Source: Polynucleobacter sp. MG-6-Vaara-E2
GTDB taxonomy: Bacteria > Pseudomonadota > Gammaproteobacteria > Burkholderiales > Burkholderiaceae
Assembly: GCF_018687695.1 (NCBI RefSeq)
Contig: NZ_CP061303.1
Coordinates: forward strand, 1,505,847 to 1,569,846
DNA: 64,000 nucleotides
Direction: 5' to 3'
In this document: positions 1 through 9,194 of the stretch, piece by piece
Numbering within the stretch: the first letter of the stretch is position 1
Layout: the number at the start of each line of letters is the position of its first letter
Made by a program: the position numbers and the translations under genes
The notes under the pieces: model-generated
Seen by the model: only the letters and a program-made list of their open reading frames with translations
Databases searched by the model: none
Told to the model about the DNA's origin: nothing

Positions 1-814
1 CCATTGCTGCCTGAATCTTCTTAACAGCATCAGCTGAAGTGCCAACGGGTGCAAATAAAGCAACCCAAACTTCACCCACGCAATCAGGGTAGGTTTCTGC
101 AATTGTTGGAATCTCAGGAGCGGCACTAGAGCGCTTTGCGGAACTAATCGCAATCGCTTGGAGCTTACCAGCCTTAATGTAATTTAAAGCTGACGGCAGA
201 CTAGCAAATGCCAGTGCCACTTGACCACCCAAAACATCATTAATCGCGGGAGCCACTCCTTTGTATGGAATGTGCTGCATATCTACCCCTGCGCTGGTAT
301 TGAGCATAGCGCCAAGTAAATGACTAATCGTTCCATTGCCCGCAGAAGCATAGGAAAGCTCACCAGGTCTCTTCTTGGCTGCAGAGATGACATCTGCAAG
401 TGTTTTATAAGGCGATCCTGGGGGTGAGACTAAAACATATGGTGTGGCACCAATGTAATAAAGCGGTACAAAGTCGTTGATCGGATCAAATCCAGGATTT
501 TTATAGAGCGCTGGATTAATCGCTTGCGCACTATTAATCGTAAGAAGCAATGTATAACCATCCTTTGCCGAGCGCGCCACACTTTGTGTACCAATATTGC
601 CGCCAGCTCCAGGCCTATTCTCAACCACTACTGAAGCACCAATAGCATCCCCGAACGCAGGAGCAATCAGACGAGCGACAATGTCATTCGTACCACCAGC
701 AGCCTGAGGAACAACAAGGGAGATAGGCTTATTGGGATAAGCTTGTGCAAAAACTACCTTCGTTAGAAATAAGCTGCATAAAGCAATCATGCAGAAGCTA
801 CTTTTTTTACCCAT
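1..814 (-). CDS. Bug/TctC-family tripartite tricarboxylate transporter substrate-binding protein (C-terminus cut by window edge)
   Basis: Read on the minus strand from ATG at 814, the frame stays open to the window edge, so about 271 residues are visible and the C-terminus is missing. An N-terminal signal peptide (MGKKSSFCMIALCSLFLTKV, cleavage probably after VFA-QA) leads into the Bug/TctC hallmark YPNKPISLVVPQAAGGTNDI and then ENRPGAGGNIG near residue 60. This family comprises periplasmic binding proteins for carboxylates, massively expanded in Burkholderiales and often orphaned from TctAB. No TctA or TctB gene is visible here. A purine-rich GAGGA lies upstream of the ATG. The substrate cannot be read from sequence. 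Confidence 0.9.
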   Translation of the reverse strand, partial: MGKKSSFCMIALCSLFLTKVVFAQAYPNKPISLVVPQAAGGTNDIVARLIAPAFGDAIGASVVVENRPGAGGNIGTQSVARSAKDGYTLLLTINSAQAINPALYKNPGFDPINDFVPLYYIGATPYVLVSPPGSPYKTLADVISAAKKRPGELSYASAGNGTISHLLGAMLNTSAGVDMQHIPYKGVAPAINDVLGGQVALAFASLPSALNYIKAGKLQAIAISSAKRSSAAPEIPTIAETYPDCVGEVWVALFAPVGTSADAVKKIQAAM

Positions 815-833
815 ATCGTCCTCGCTTCAGCAA

Positions 834-2138
834 TTAAGAATAAAGATGCTCTAGGCGTGCGCGCACATCGCCTATATGCCCTTTAAGATCGTATAACTCC
901 TTGGAATCCATCATAGAGACCTTGATGTTGTCTACTTTCGCTTCGATTGCCTCAAGATCTTTAAAGTTTTTTTCTTTCAAACCAGGATTCAAGGCATGCT
1001 TTTCGATCTCTCTTAGTTCAGCATAGAACTGTGAGAGCTTTAAACGCAATAAGAAATTCTTAGCCGAAGGAATGTAGGTGAACAGCGGAATAAAGATGAC
1101 CAGCAATGGAATAACAATTTTGACAAAGCGGCCAACCCAAACTGCCGTCCAAAAAGGAAAGTGGCGATGCAGAAAGGATGGACCATCCTTTAAGTAAATT
1201 TCAGCATCCATATGTAAAGGGAAATCGATCCCTGTGCTAGATGGAAATTCGCCGGGCTTTTGCAAACGAGAATATGACTTCAAAATGTCATAGGATCCAC
1301 CAAGTAAAAGAGAAATAATTGCTGGATTCACATTTTCATGAGTTACCAAGGTAGCTGTTGGTGCAATTACCTGAATATCTTGGCGGGGTATATCGTGCTC
1401 AATGCTTAAAAGGCCGCGCGGGACGCTAACCTTAGATAAGTAGGGCAAGTTGCGCGTGTATGCATCAGCTTGATCAAAACTCATCAAGCGAATGCCTGGA
1501 ATTTTGTAAAACTTTTCCAAAACTGGTGCCTCTGCTGCAGCCACTATAAAGGCAACATCTAAATCGCCACTATTGAGCTTTTCCAATGCTTGATCTGGTT
1601 TTAATTTTTCTGCACGGATTTCGCTCTCAGAGATACCACTGATACTTAAAAGGGTCTTACTGAGGGCGAGAGTTCCGCTACCCTCATTACCGATTGCGAC
1701 ACGCTTACCTTTGAGCTGTCCAAGTACCTGCAGTCGACCACCATCGCTCTTGAATGCTGACTCACGATACCAAACCCATACAGGCTCATAAAACATTCCG
1801 GCAATAGAGACTAGATCTGGATATTTAGCAATATCCGCAACCCCCCCTTGAATCATGGCAAAGTTGATACCTGACTTTGGATCGCTTAACAAAGCTAGGT
1901 TATCAATTGTTCCCCCTGTAGCCTTCACCTCTAGATTCACACCATCAGATGCCACCTCTTTTTTTAAGTGTTCACCGAATTGGTAATAGAGACCGGTTGG
2001 AAAACCAGTAGCTAACTCAATCACTTTAGGTGGTGGCGGAACTAGAACCCACAAGACAGCAAAAATAGAAATTAGTAAAGTACAAAAGCCAATCGCAATG
2101 ACTAACGGGTTGTAAATTTGTCTTTTTAGAAAAATCAT
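834..2138 (-). CDS. TAXI-family TRAP transporter solute-binding protein, membrane anchored
   Basis: 434 aa. A hydrophobic segment at residues 13-33 looks like an uncleaved anchor or signal. It is followed by the TAXI domain (LATGFPTGLYYQFGEHL near 42-58, then GSGTLALS near 153), which is the TRAP-associated extracytoplasmic immunogenic fold resembling glutamate-binding proteins. A second strong transmembrane segment (about 335-357) and a charged, helical tail of roughly 70 residues follow. This layout is longer than simple periplasmic TAXI proteins and would put the binding domain in the periplasm between two membrane spans. No DctM-like permease lies nearby. The gene is 52 bp downstream of ccmI on the same strand and may be read with the ccm operon. 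The ligand is unknown. Confidence 0.85.
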   Translation of the reverse strand: MIFLKRQIYNPLVIAIGFCTLLISIFAVLWVLVPPPPKVIELATGFPTGLYYQFGEHLKKEVASDGVNLEVKATGGTIDNLALLSDPKSGINFAMIQGGVADIAKYPDLVSIAGMFYEPVWVWYRESAFKSDGGRLQVLGQLKGKRVAIGNEGSGTLALSKTLLSISGISESEIRAEKLKPDQALEKLNSGDLDVAFIVAAAEAPVLEKFYKIPGIRLMSFDQADAYTRNLPYLSKVSVPRGLLSIEHDIPRQDIQVIAPTATLVTHENVNPAIISLLLGGSYDILKSYSRLQKPGEFPSSTGIDFPLHMDAEIYLKDGPSFLHRHFPFWTAVWVGRFVKIVIPLLVIFIPLFTYIPSAKNFLLRLKLSQFYAELREIEKHALNPGLKEKNFKDLEAIEAKVDNIKVSMMDSKELYDLKGHIGDVRARLEHLYS

Positions 2139-2190
2139 ATGGCCTCTATTTAATCTTGATTACTACAAGCAAGTAAAGCCAAGCTACTCA

Positions 2191-3390
2191 TTACTGCCGA
2201 ACTTGATCAACCAAAAACTTCACCTGGCTTGAGCCAACCTTAACAGTTTGCACTGCTGAGAGAAGATCTCCTGCTTCAGCTTTAGCCATACCTGTCTTAG
2301 AAATTCTAACTTCAATAGCGACTTCTGACAGCTTGGAGATAGGGTTATTAGGGTTCATAGCTAAAGCATCAGTCAATACAAAGCTCATTGGGAAATTGGT
2401 GACAGGTACTTTTAGAACAGCCACCGGCATGCGTTCGCCTGGCTGCCTTGCGATAACCATCACTACATCACCAGGCTTAATCTTGGATTTAAGCTCAGAC
2501 GACAATTCAACAGAGCCACTGACCCCCTTGTCTGATGCAATAGGGGCACTGGCAGTAGCAGAACCATCCAATCCACCTTTAGATCTAGCCTCTGCAATTG
2601 AACCCGCAATTGCACGCGCCTCTTCTGAGCCAGGAGGCAGTTGCTGAGAAAGCTTTTGCCACGTTTGTACTGCAGCTTGGTAATTACCACTCGTAAATGA
2701 AGCGGTACCAGACAACCAAAGAGCCAATAAGTTATTAGGGTCTAGTTTTAGTGCTTGATGAATGAGTTGCAAAGGCTTGCCAGCAAAATTTCCATTGGCA
2801 ACCGCAACCAATGTATCGGCGTACTCAGCCAGCAATTCAGGATCATCATTTAGAAAACTTCCCGCGCGCTTAAAAGCATTAGCAGCCTCTGCATTACGAC
2901 CCAAAATTCGATAGGATCGTCCCAACATCGCCCAGCCCTTAAGGTTATTAGGATCCTTTTCCATCTTCAACGCAAAGTCAGAAACCATTTGCTCAACAGC
3001 AGCTTGATTCATGGGTTTCTGCTCATTTTTTTGCGCTACACGCACAACATCGCCCAAATAAAAATACAAGCCAGATGAAATCAGGACGATCAAGATGCAA
3101 AGACCGGTCATGACTTTCCTGGTGGAGCCCATGACCGCCTTGTCATCCTCTTCATTAGTATCTTGAAAAAGACGTTGACGCATTTCTGCATGACTCATCT
3201 CATACTCTTGAGTATTGATGGTTCCAGCAGAATGCTCAGCAGCCAACTTCTCAAGCTCTTCACGATAAATCGCGGCATTCATCTGACGACGAGAGGTACC
3301 CTCAGCACTACCTGAGAAGATAAATGGTCTAAGTAGGAGCAACAGCACTAGTACTAGCAGCAAAAAAGCTGCGATAAAGAAACTAGCCAT
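2191..3390 (-). CDS. ccmI: Cytochrome c biogenesis protein CcmI (TPR apocytochrome chaperone)
   Basis: About 399 aa from ATG at 3390 (MASFF). An in-frame ATG three codons earlier (3399) is less likely, because GGGATGGA lies at ribosome-binding distance from the second ATG. One or two N-terminal membrane spans flank a short segment (FIAAFLLLVLVLLLLL, then TGLCILIVLISSGLYFY near 100). TPR-like helices follow at about 140-260 (NLKGWAMLGRSYRILGR; PNNLLALWLSGTASF) and then a beta-rich C-terminal domain. In System I maturation, CcmI presents apocytochrome c to CcmH/CcmF. As in Pseudomonas and Rhodobacter it is a separate gene rather than the C-terminal half of CcmH. The start overlaps the ccmH stop by 8 nt. 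Confidence 0.93.
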   Translation of the reverse strand: MASFFIAAFLLLVLVLLLLLRPFIFSGSAEGTSRRQMNAAIYREELEKLAAEHSAGTINTQEYEMSHAEMRQRLFQDTNEEDDKAVMGSTRKVMTGLCILIVLISSGLYFYLGDVVRVAQKNEQKPMNQAAVEQMVSDFALKMEKDPNNLKGWAMLGRSYRILGRNAEAANAFKRAGSFLNDDPELLAEYADTLVAVANGNFAGKPLQLIHQALKLDPNNLLALWLSGTASFTSGNYQAAVQTWQKLSQQLPPGSEEARAIAGSIAEARSKGGLDGSATASAPIASDKGVSGSVELSSELKSKIKPGDVVMVIARQPGERMPVAVLKVPVTNFPMSFVLTDALAMNPNNPISKLSEVAIEVRISKTGMAKAEAGDLLSAVQTVKVGSSQVKFLVDQVRQ

Positions 3391-3868
3391 GGATTCCATC
3401 CCGATTATTCTTGCCTAAGGTATTTAGCAGCGCATCAATTTTCTGGTTATCTTCAGCAGTCAGCGCTTTATTACTGGCGAGTGTATTACGACGGCGTAGG
3501 TAGATAAGTAAAACGGCAATCCCGATTGCCAGAATCACGAATGGGCCAATCCATAACAGCCATGTAATCGGCTTTACTGGCGGACGATACAAGACAAAAT
3601 CACCGTAGCGCTCCACCATAAAGCTTCTAATCTGATCATCGCTCTTACCCTCTTTAATAAGAGTGCGAATTTCTCTACGAAGATCATTAGCCAAATCAGA
3701 ACGTGAACCTGCCAAAGATTCATTTTGGCAAACTAGGCAGCGCATTTCCTCGGAGATACTAATGAGGCGTTGCTCAGTCACAGGATCATCAGCCAAGGGT
3801 GCAGCATCATTTGCATATGTAGTATGCAAACACAGAAACGCGACAATCGCCAAGAAAATATGCTTCAT
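3383..3868 (-). CDS. ccmH: CcmH/CcmL, cytochrome c maturation thioredoxin-like oxidoreductase
   Basis: 161 aa with a cleavable signal peptide (to about TTYA-ND). The family signature RCLVCQNESLAGS has its redox pair at C44 and C47, then a three-helix domain and a single membrane anchor at about 103-124. This is the short CcmH (CcmL) form that lacks a fused TPR region; the TPR part is the next gene, ccmI. It acts in the periplasm, keeping the CXXCH cysteines of apocytochrome c reduced with CcmG and delivering apocytochrome to CcmF. It overlaps ccmG by 4 nt (ATGA). Confidence 0.96.
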   Translation of the reverse strand: MKHIFLAIVAFLCLHTTYANDAAPLADDPVTEQRLISISEEMRCLVCQNESLAGSRSDLANDLRREIRTLIKEGKSDDQIRSFMVERYGDFVLYRPPVKPITWLLWIGPFVILAIGIAVLLIYLRRRNTLASNKALTAEDNQKIDALLNTLGKNNRDGIHG

Positions 3869-4395
3869 GACTTTTTTAACTCAGTCAGCAGAGGGTAAAT
3901 TTTTTGATTCAGAATCTGCTGGGTAATAGGGCCAATATGCTTGAATCGGATAACTCCTGCCTGATCAATCACATAAGTTTCTGGAACACCATAAACACCA
4001 TAGTCAATTCCAACTCGACCATTAGCATCAAACGCAGACAGTACATAAGGGTTGCCCTGTCTCTCTATCATTGCAAGCGCATCTTCGCGTTTGTCTTTGT
4101 AATCCAAACCAATCAATGGTGCTTGACCTGACTTACCCAACTCAACCAATACAGGATGCTCCTCACGACAAGCCACACACCATGACGCCCAAACATTAAG
4201 AATCCAAACTTGGCCTTTCATGCTGGCAGGAGAGAAGGTTTTATTTGCCTGTGCCAACTGAGCAATTTCAAAAGCCGGTGCAGGCTTATTAATTAAAGGG
4301 GATGGCACTTCATGAGGGTCACGATTCAGGCCAACCGCCAAAAAACCGACGAGAACAATAAACAGCAGTAAAGGAATGAGGAATTTAGCCTTCAT
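3865..4395 (-). CDS. ccmG: CcmG/DsbE thiol:disulfide interchange protein
   Basis: 176 aa: an N-terminal anchor (residues 4-22), then a periplasmic thioredoxin fold with the active site WASWCVACREEHP (C73, C76). The cis-proline loop is recognisable at GVYGVPETYVID, a characteristic CcmG feature. The protein reduces the CcmH/apocytochrome disulfide with electrons from DsbD/CcdA, neither of which lies in the window. The gene overlaps both ccmF and ccmH by 4 nt, consistent with translational coupling. Confidence 0.96.
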   Translation of the reverse strand: MKAKFLIPLLLFIVLVGFLAVGLNRDPHEVPSPLINKPAPAFEIAQLAQANKTFSPASMKGQVWILNVWASWCVACREEHPVLVELGKSGQAPLIGLDYKDKREDALAMIERQGNPYVLSAFDANGRVGIDYGVYGVPETYVIDQAGVIRFKHIGPITQQILNQKIYPLLTELKKS

Positions 4396-6311
4396 GACGA
4401 AGCTTTCCTTAGCTTCATCCGATAGCGCTTATCAGAGATCGCAAGTACACCACCTAAGGCCATCAATAAACAGCCGCCCCAAATCCAATCCACAAATGGC
4501 TTGTAATAAACCCTCACCGCCCAGGATTTGTCATTCAATTCCTCACCCAGAGAAACGTAAATATCGCGGGTTAAGCCCACGTCAATCGCTGCCTCAGTCA
4601 TTGGCATCGTCGAAGAAAAGTAACTGCGCTTTTCTGGATAAAGACTTGCTTGAGTAGTGCCATTCTTAGCCAATATGAAAGTGCCACGCATCGCTTCGTA
4701 ATTCGGGCCTGCCACTGTTGAAACACTCTCTAGCTGAATTTGATAACCACCGACATTCACGGTATCGCCAGCGAACATCCGTACATCTTTCTCTTCTTGA
4801 TAGGCTCCAACCATGGTGACGCCAATCACAAAAATGGCAATGCCCAAATGGGCTAATTGCATGCCAATAAAAGAGCGCGTCGGTTTACCTAATTTCGCCT
4901 GTCTGACAATTTGCTGACAACCTGAAGCAATCACCCAAAATGCTAACAAGAATCCAAGTCCTGCAAGCCAGGTAAATTGGCCCATGATTAAAGGAATAGT
5001 AATTCCTGCTAATACAGCAACCAAACCAGCAAGCCAGAGACGCTTGATGACAGAGATCAGATCAGTATTCTTCCAGTTGGTCCACGGGCCAATTCCCATG
5101 AGAACTAACAAGGGAATCATGATGGGTACAAAAACGCTATTGAAATACGGAGGCCCTACAGAAATTTTTCCTAAATGGAGAGCATCAATTAATAGTGGGT
5201 AAAGCGTACCCAACAAAACAGATCCAGCTGAAACAACAAGAAATACATTGCCTAGCAAGATAAAGGTCTCTCTTGAGCTCAAGCTAAATTTACCGCCCAA
5301 GGTATTTTTAGGAGCGCGCCATGCATAAAGGGCTAATGAAGATCCAACCACTAGTGATAAGAAAATCAAAATAAAGATGCCGCGTCTTGGATCAGTAGCG
5401 AATGCATGCACAGATGTCAGAACACCAGAGCGCACTAAGAATGTACCCAATAGCGACAATGAGAATGCGGTAATGGCTAACAGTACCGTCCAACTCTTAA
5501 AGCCGCCACGCTTCTCTGTCACCGCCAATGAATGCAATAGTGCAGTGCCAACGAGCCAAGGAATGAAGGAAGCATTTTCAACAGGATCCCAGAACCACCA
5601 ACCGCCCCAACCCAATTCGTAATAGGCCCACCAAGAACCTAAGGCAATACCTAAAGTCAGAAAGACCCATGCAGCTGTTGTCCACGGACGTGACCAGCGC
5701 GCCCAAGCAGCATCTAACCTTCCGGATAACAAGGAAGCGATTGCAAATGCAAATGCGACTGAGAAGCCGACATAGCCCATGTATAACATTGGGGGATGAA
5801 AGACTAGACCCGGATCCTGCAATAAAGGATTTAGAGAGCGACCATCTTGAGCAGCAGGCAAAAGTCGCTCAAAAGGGTTAGATGTGGTTAATACAAACAG
5901 CAACAAACCACTTGTCACCAAGCCCAAGACACCAATTACTCTAGCAACCATGAACTCATCTAATGCTTTGGAGAGCTGAGCCACCAAGATCGTCCAAGTG
6001 CTGAGCAGAAAAATCCACAATAGTAGGGAGCCTTCATGCCCGCCCCAAACGGCACCTAAGCGATAAATGACTGGCAATTGTGAATTTGAATGCTCGGCTA
6101 CATAAAGCACAGAAAAATCATTGACGTAAAAACTCCAAGCCAAGATTGTGAACGCAACAGCAAGTAGCATGAATGTTGTTTGCGCTGCAGGCCTTGCAAG
6201 CACCAAGAATTCACGTCGACCATAATGCGCACCAACCAAGGGTAAGACTCCTTGAATCACGGCGATACAGAGCGCCAAAATCAGAGCGTAATGCCCAAAC
6301 TCAGGAATCAT
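4392..6311 (-). CDS. ccmF: CcmF heme lyase, cytochrome c synthetase subunit
   Basis: 639 aa polytopic membrane protein. The tryptophan-rich WWD signature GGWWFWDPVEN sits near residues 236-246, and about 13-15 hydrophobic segments are apparent. Conserved pieces such as GAVWGGHEGSLLLWI (about 86-100) and FHPPMLYMGYVGFS (about 171-184) carry histidines of the kind that ligate heme in this family. CcmF transfers heme from holo-CcmE to the apocytochrome thiols together with CcmH/CcmI. Length is typical for the family. It overlaps ccmE and ccmG by 4 nt each. Confidence 0.97.
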   Translation of the reverse strand: MIPEFGHYALILALCIAVIQGVLPLVGAHYGRREFLVLARPAAQTTFMLLAVAFTILAWSFYVNDFSVLYVAEHSNSQLPVIYRLGAVWGGHEGSLLLWIFLLSTWTILVAQLSKALDEFMVARVIGVLGLVTSGLLLFVLTTSNPFERLLPAAQDGRSLNPLLQDPGLVFHPPMLYMGYVGFSVAFAFAIASLLSGRLDAAWARWSRPWTTAAWVFLTLGIALGSWWAYYELGWGGWWFWDPVENASFIPWLVGTALLHSLAVTEKRGGFKSWTVLLAITAFSLSLLGTFLVRSGVLTSVHAFATDPRRGIFILIFLSLVVGSSLALYAWRAPKNTLGGKFSLSSRETFILLGNVFLVVSAGSVLLGTLYPLLIDALHLGKISVGPPYFNSVFVPIMIPLLVLMGIGPWTNWKNTDLISVIKRLWLAGLVAVLAGITIPLIMGQFTWLAGLGFLLAFWVIASGCQQIVRQAKLGKPTRSFIGMQLAHLGIAIFVIGVTMVGAYQEEKDVRMFAGDTVNVGGYQIQLESVSTVAGPNYEAMRGTFILAKNGTTQASLYPEKRSYFSSTMPMTEAAIDVGLTRDIYVSLGEELNDKSWAVRVYYKPFVDWIWGGCLLMALGGVLAISDKRYRMKLRKASS

Positions 6312-6742
6312 TTATTACTTCCATTTTTTTGGGCTTGCTCTAGAGCATGCTTTGCTTCAGGTGGCATATAGTTTTCATCATGTTTAGCCAGCACTTCACT
6401 TGCAACGAAATCGCCGTTTGCATTCATGCGCCCTTGAATCACGGCACCCTTACCTTCTTTAAATAAGTCTGGCAGGATGCCTGTATAAGAAACGGGGATG
6501 TCTTTCACAAGGTCGGTAATCACAAAGTGGACTGTCAAACCATCGCGCTTTAAGGATCCATCCTTGACCATGCCGCCAATCCGAAAAGCCTGCCCTTGAG
6601 GTGCCTTACCAGCCGCGACTTCACTTGGAGTGACATACAAGGCGATATTGCTATTGAGTGCATTCAAAATTAATAGTGCAGCGATACCAATGACGGCTAG
6701 AGCAGCGACAATAACTAATGCACGTTTATATCTAGGCTTCAC
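6308..6742 (-). CDS. ccmE: CcmE heme chaperone
   Basis: 144 aa: an N-terminal membrane anchor (about 8-28) and an OB-fold periplasmic domain. The heme-binding motif VLAKHDENYMPPE contains H121, which forms the covalent vinyl bond to heme, and Y125, the axial ligand, both in the expected place near the flexible C-terminus. CcmE takes heme from the CcmABCD complex and passes it to CcmF. Start and stop each overlap the neighbouring genes by 4 nt. Confidence 0.97.
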   Translation of the reverse strand: MKPRYKRALVIVAALAVIGIAALLILNALNSNIALYVTPSEVAAGKAPQGQAFRIGGMVKDGSLKRDGLTVHFVITDLVKDIPVSYTGILPDLFKEGKGAVIQGRMNANGDFVASEVLAKHDENYMPPEAKHALEQAQKNGSNK

Positions 6743-6927
6743 TGACTGCTTTCTGTATCAAACTGCTCTGCTAATCGCTCTAGCTTAAGTCTACGAATAA
6801 TCGCCTTCCTGCGAGCTCGAATACTGATCGGCTCTAACAACAAAACGACTGCGCAAACGCCAAAACTACTCCATACATAGAGGGCATAACCCCCCATTGC
6901 AAAAAACTCTGCTGGACTATTCCACAT
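6739..6927 (-). CDS. ccmD: CcmD, small membrane subunit of the heme-handling CcmABCD complex
   Basis: 62 aa from ATG at 6927, which shares one base with the ccmC stop codon (TGATG). A longer in-frame reading from 6960 would run inside ccmC and is not needed. The sequence has the usual CcmD layout: MWNSPAEFFAMGGYALYVW, a single membrane helix (about 14-32), then a basic cytoplasmic tail (RARRKAIIRRLK). CcmD helps release holo-CcmE from CcmC and CcmAB. The position between ccmC and ccmE is canonical. Confidence 0.93.
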   Translation of the reverse strand: MWNSPAEFFAMGGYALYVWSSFGVCAVVLLLEPISIRARRKAIIRRLKLERLAEQFDTESSQ

Positions 6928-7697
6928 CAGTTTTTTACCTCGTCCAATTGTCGCACCCAATCCGTATGGGCTTCACGCTCCAAAATAATCGTGCGCACCC
7001 GCATCAGACCCACAGCAATGGAGTACATCCAGAAGCACAGAGCCATTAATAACATTCCTAGCAACATGGTCTGTGCCATGGCAGGCGCTTTTGTTAGCGA
7101 AACAGAGGCACCTTGATGCAAGGTATTCCACCACTTCACAGAAAAATAAATAATGGGCACATTCACTACGCCTACGAGAGCCAAAATGGCGCCCGCTTTA
7201 TCGGCTCTGCGAGGATTATCAATTGAGGCTTGTAAAGCGATAAAGCCCAAATAAAGAAATAGCAATATCAATTCAGAAGTTAAGCGTGCGTCCCATACCC
7301 ACCATGCGCCCCACATTGGCTTCCCCCAGAACGCACCAGTCCATAGAGACAAGAAAGCCATCCAGGTACCTATCGGGGCCAATGCTTGCGCCATCATGGC
7401 TGATAAGCGAGTGTTAAACACTAATCCCAATCCTGCCCATGCCGCCATCACCAAATAGATGAACATGGACATCCAAGATGCAGGCACATGAATAAAAATG
7501 ATTCGATATCCCTGTCCTTGCACAGCATCTACCGGGGCAACAAAGAAACTAATCCACAGACCTGCTGCGCCGAAAATAGCCGTCAGTACCCAGAAAAAAG
7601 GAATCAGTTTTCCTGCTACCGGATAAAAGGTACTGGGGCTGGACAACTTAAACCAATTGACCAAGCGGCTCTTCGAGAAATTATTAATATCAGTCAT
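6927..7697 (-). CDS. ccmC: CcmC heme transport/ligation protein
   Basis: 256 aa with six predicted membrane helices. The WWD motif WGAWWVWDARLT (about 129-140) and flanking histidines (HVPASWMS near 70; H at about 194 in NTLHQG) are the expected periplasmic heme platform. CcmC attaches heme to CcmE. Overlaps ccmB by 4 nt and ccmD by 1 nt. Confidence 0.97.
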   Translation of the reverse strand: MTDINNFSKSRLVNWFKLSSPSTFYPVAGKLIPFFWVLTAIFGAAGLWISFFVAPVDAVQGQGYRIIFIHVPASWMSMFIYLVMAAWAGLGLVFNTRLSAMMAQALAPIGTWMAFLSLWTGAFWGKPMWGAWWVWDARLTSELILLFLYLGFIALQASIDNPRRADKAGAILALVGVVNVPIIYFSVKWWNTLHQGASVSLTKAPAMAQTMLLGMLLMALCFWMYSIAVGLMRVRTIILEREAHTDWVRQLDEVKN

Positions 7698-8359
7698 TCA
7701 ATAGCAATCTTTACTGCTGCAGCACTAACCCAAGGTACAAATGCTAAAGCCAAAATCAATAAGGCGCCCAACAGGGAAAAATGTCCGGAAGTTTCTAGGC
7801 CCGCGCTATTAGCGTATACCGCCCCTGCTCCAAAGATGAGGACTGGGATATACAGCGGCAAGATCAACAAACTCATCAAGACACTGCCACCACGAACTCC
7901 CAAGGTTAAGGCGGCACCAATAGAGCCTAAGAGCGATAGAACGGGAGTACCCATTAACAAGGTTCCCATCAATACATATAAAGAACTCAAATCCAAATCA
8001 AACTGAATACCAATTATTGGGGCCAAGATCACCAACGGAAGTCCGCAGACGATCCAATGCGCAATCATTTTTCCTACAACCAATAAAACCATCGGCTGAG
8101 GTGATAAAGCCATTTGCTCTAGCGTGCCATCTGCATAGTCAGCGGCAAACATGCGATGCAAGCCAAGCAAAGTCGCCAGCAATGCGGCTACCCAAATCAC
8201 ACCAGGTGCGATCTTGCGCAAAAGTGCAGCATCAGCACCAATGCCTAGGGGAAATAAACTCGTGACTACAACAAAGAAAAATAATGCTGTAAGCACTTCA
8301 CTCTTACGACGCATCACTAAGAGTAGATCACGATGGATCATGGCAAATACGGCGCTCAT
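7694..8359 (-). CDS. ccmB: CcmB, ABC transporter permease subunit of CcmABCD
   Basis: 221 aa, six hydrophobic segments, with the characteristic N-terminal cytoplasmic part (MIHRDLLLVMRRKSE) and the segment FAADYADGTLEQMALSP seen across CcmB proteins. With the CcmA ATPase it releases holo-CcmE from CcmC. What, if anything, is transported is unsettled in the literature. Overlaps ccmA and ccmC by 4 nt each. Confidence 0.96.
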   Translation of the reverse strand: MSAVFAMIHRDLLLVMRRKSEVLTALFFFVVVTSLFPLGIGADAALLRKIAPGVIWVAALLATLLGLHRMFAADYADGTLEQMALSPQPMVLLVVGKMIAHWIVCGLPLVILAPIIGIQFDLDLSSLYVLMGTLLMGTPVLSLLGSIGAALTLGVRGGSVLMSLLILPLYIPVLIFGAGAVYANSAGLETSGHFSLLGALLILALAFVPWVSAAAVKIAIE

Positions 8360-9018
8360 AAGTCCAGCACCCTGACATTTGGTAGGCTCACAGCCTGGTG
8401 GCTAGTCAATACGGCCAAACCACCAGCAGCAGTATGTTCAGCAATCAAGCCTTGCAATTCAGCAACTGCATGCACATCGAGAGCATTGAATGGTTCATCC
8501 AAAATCCATAGACTCGCCCTACGTGTCGACATGCGCGCCATCAATACCCTGCGCTTTTGGCCTGCAGACAAATAATGTACTGGTAAATTTTCACGGCCAC
8601 GCAAACCAAAACGCACTAAGGCAGCCAACACACTGTCTAATGGCAACTGCACGTTGTCGAGGGCTGCATACATTTGCAAATTTTCTAAAGCAGATAAATC
8701 CTCTTTAAGCGCATCACGATGGCCTAGGAATAAGAGCTCGCGATGAAAAACCTTAGGATCAACAGAAATGGATTGATCCTTCCAGAGAACTTCGCCAGCC
8801 TCAGGTTTAGACAATCCAGTCAAAAGACGCAATAAGCTCGTTTTGCCAACGCCATTTTCGCCACGTACGTGCAGGCATTCCCCAGGACCAACCCGAAGAC
8901 TCAAATCAGAGAATAGTTTTTTATCCCCCCTCACACAGGTCAAAGCGCGCGCCTCAAGCATCTGGCTAGCTGAACTGGAAGTTGAGGAAATATGGGCTGT
9001 CATGAAGGGTTTTGGCAT
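8356..9018 (-). CDS. ccmA: CcmA, heme exporter-type ATP-binding protein
   Basis: 220 aa ABC ATPase: Walker A GENGVGKT (53-60), signature LSAGQKRR (150-157), Walker B LWILDEP (about 170-176), and the switch histidine in LTSHQA. The N-terminal 20 residues (MPKPFMTAHISSTSSSA) are poorly conserved in type. ATG at 9003 is an alternative start; neither has a strong Shine-Dalgarno. It is the first gene of the ccmABCDEFGHI run and powers release of holo-CcmE. The 130 bp upstream hold no gene and should contain the operon promoter. Confidence 0.95.
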   Translation of the reverse strand: MPKPFMTAHISSTSSSASQMLEARALTCVRGDKKLFSDLSLRVGPGECLHVRGENGVGKTSLLRLLTGLSKPEAGEVLWKDQSISVDPKVFHRELLFLGHRDALKEDLSALENLQMYAALDNVQLPLDSVLAALVRFGLRGRENLPVHYLSAGQKRRVLMARMSTRRASLWILDEPFNALDVHAVAELQGLIAEHTAAGGLAVLTSHQAVSLPNVRVLDL

Positions 9019-9149
9019 GAATCAAACCGCCAAGCGCATTGTCCAAGAGCCCCTACAGGCTGTCAAACGTACAGAAAGGGATTTTTGAGAATTATCTCTT
9101 TAAATTCAATTGCTTAGGCAATTATAGACCGAGAGCTTAAACCAATAAA

Positions 9150-9170
9150 AAACCACCCGAAGGTGGCTTT
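9150..9170 (-). terminator. Rho-independent terminator of the marR-doxX-flavodoxin operon
   Basis: On the minus strand GCCACC-TTCG-GGTGGT forms a tight stem with a UUCG tetraloop followed by a T-rich run (TTTTTTATT), 25 bp after the flavodoxin stop codon. An A-rich stretch on the other side could let it work weakly in the plus direction too. Confidence 0.85.
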
Positions 9171-9194
9171 TATGACAAACAGCGGAAATCCAAC

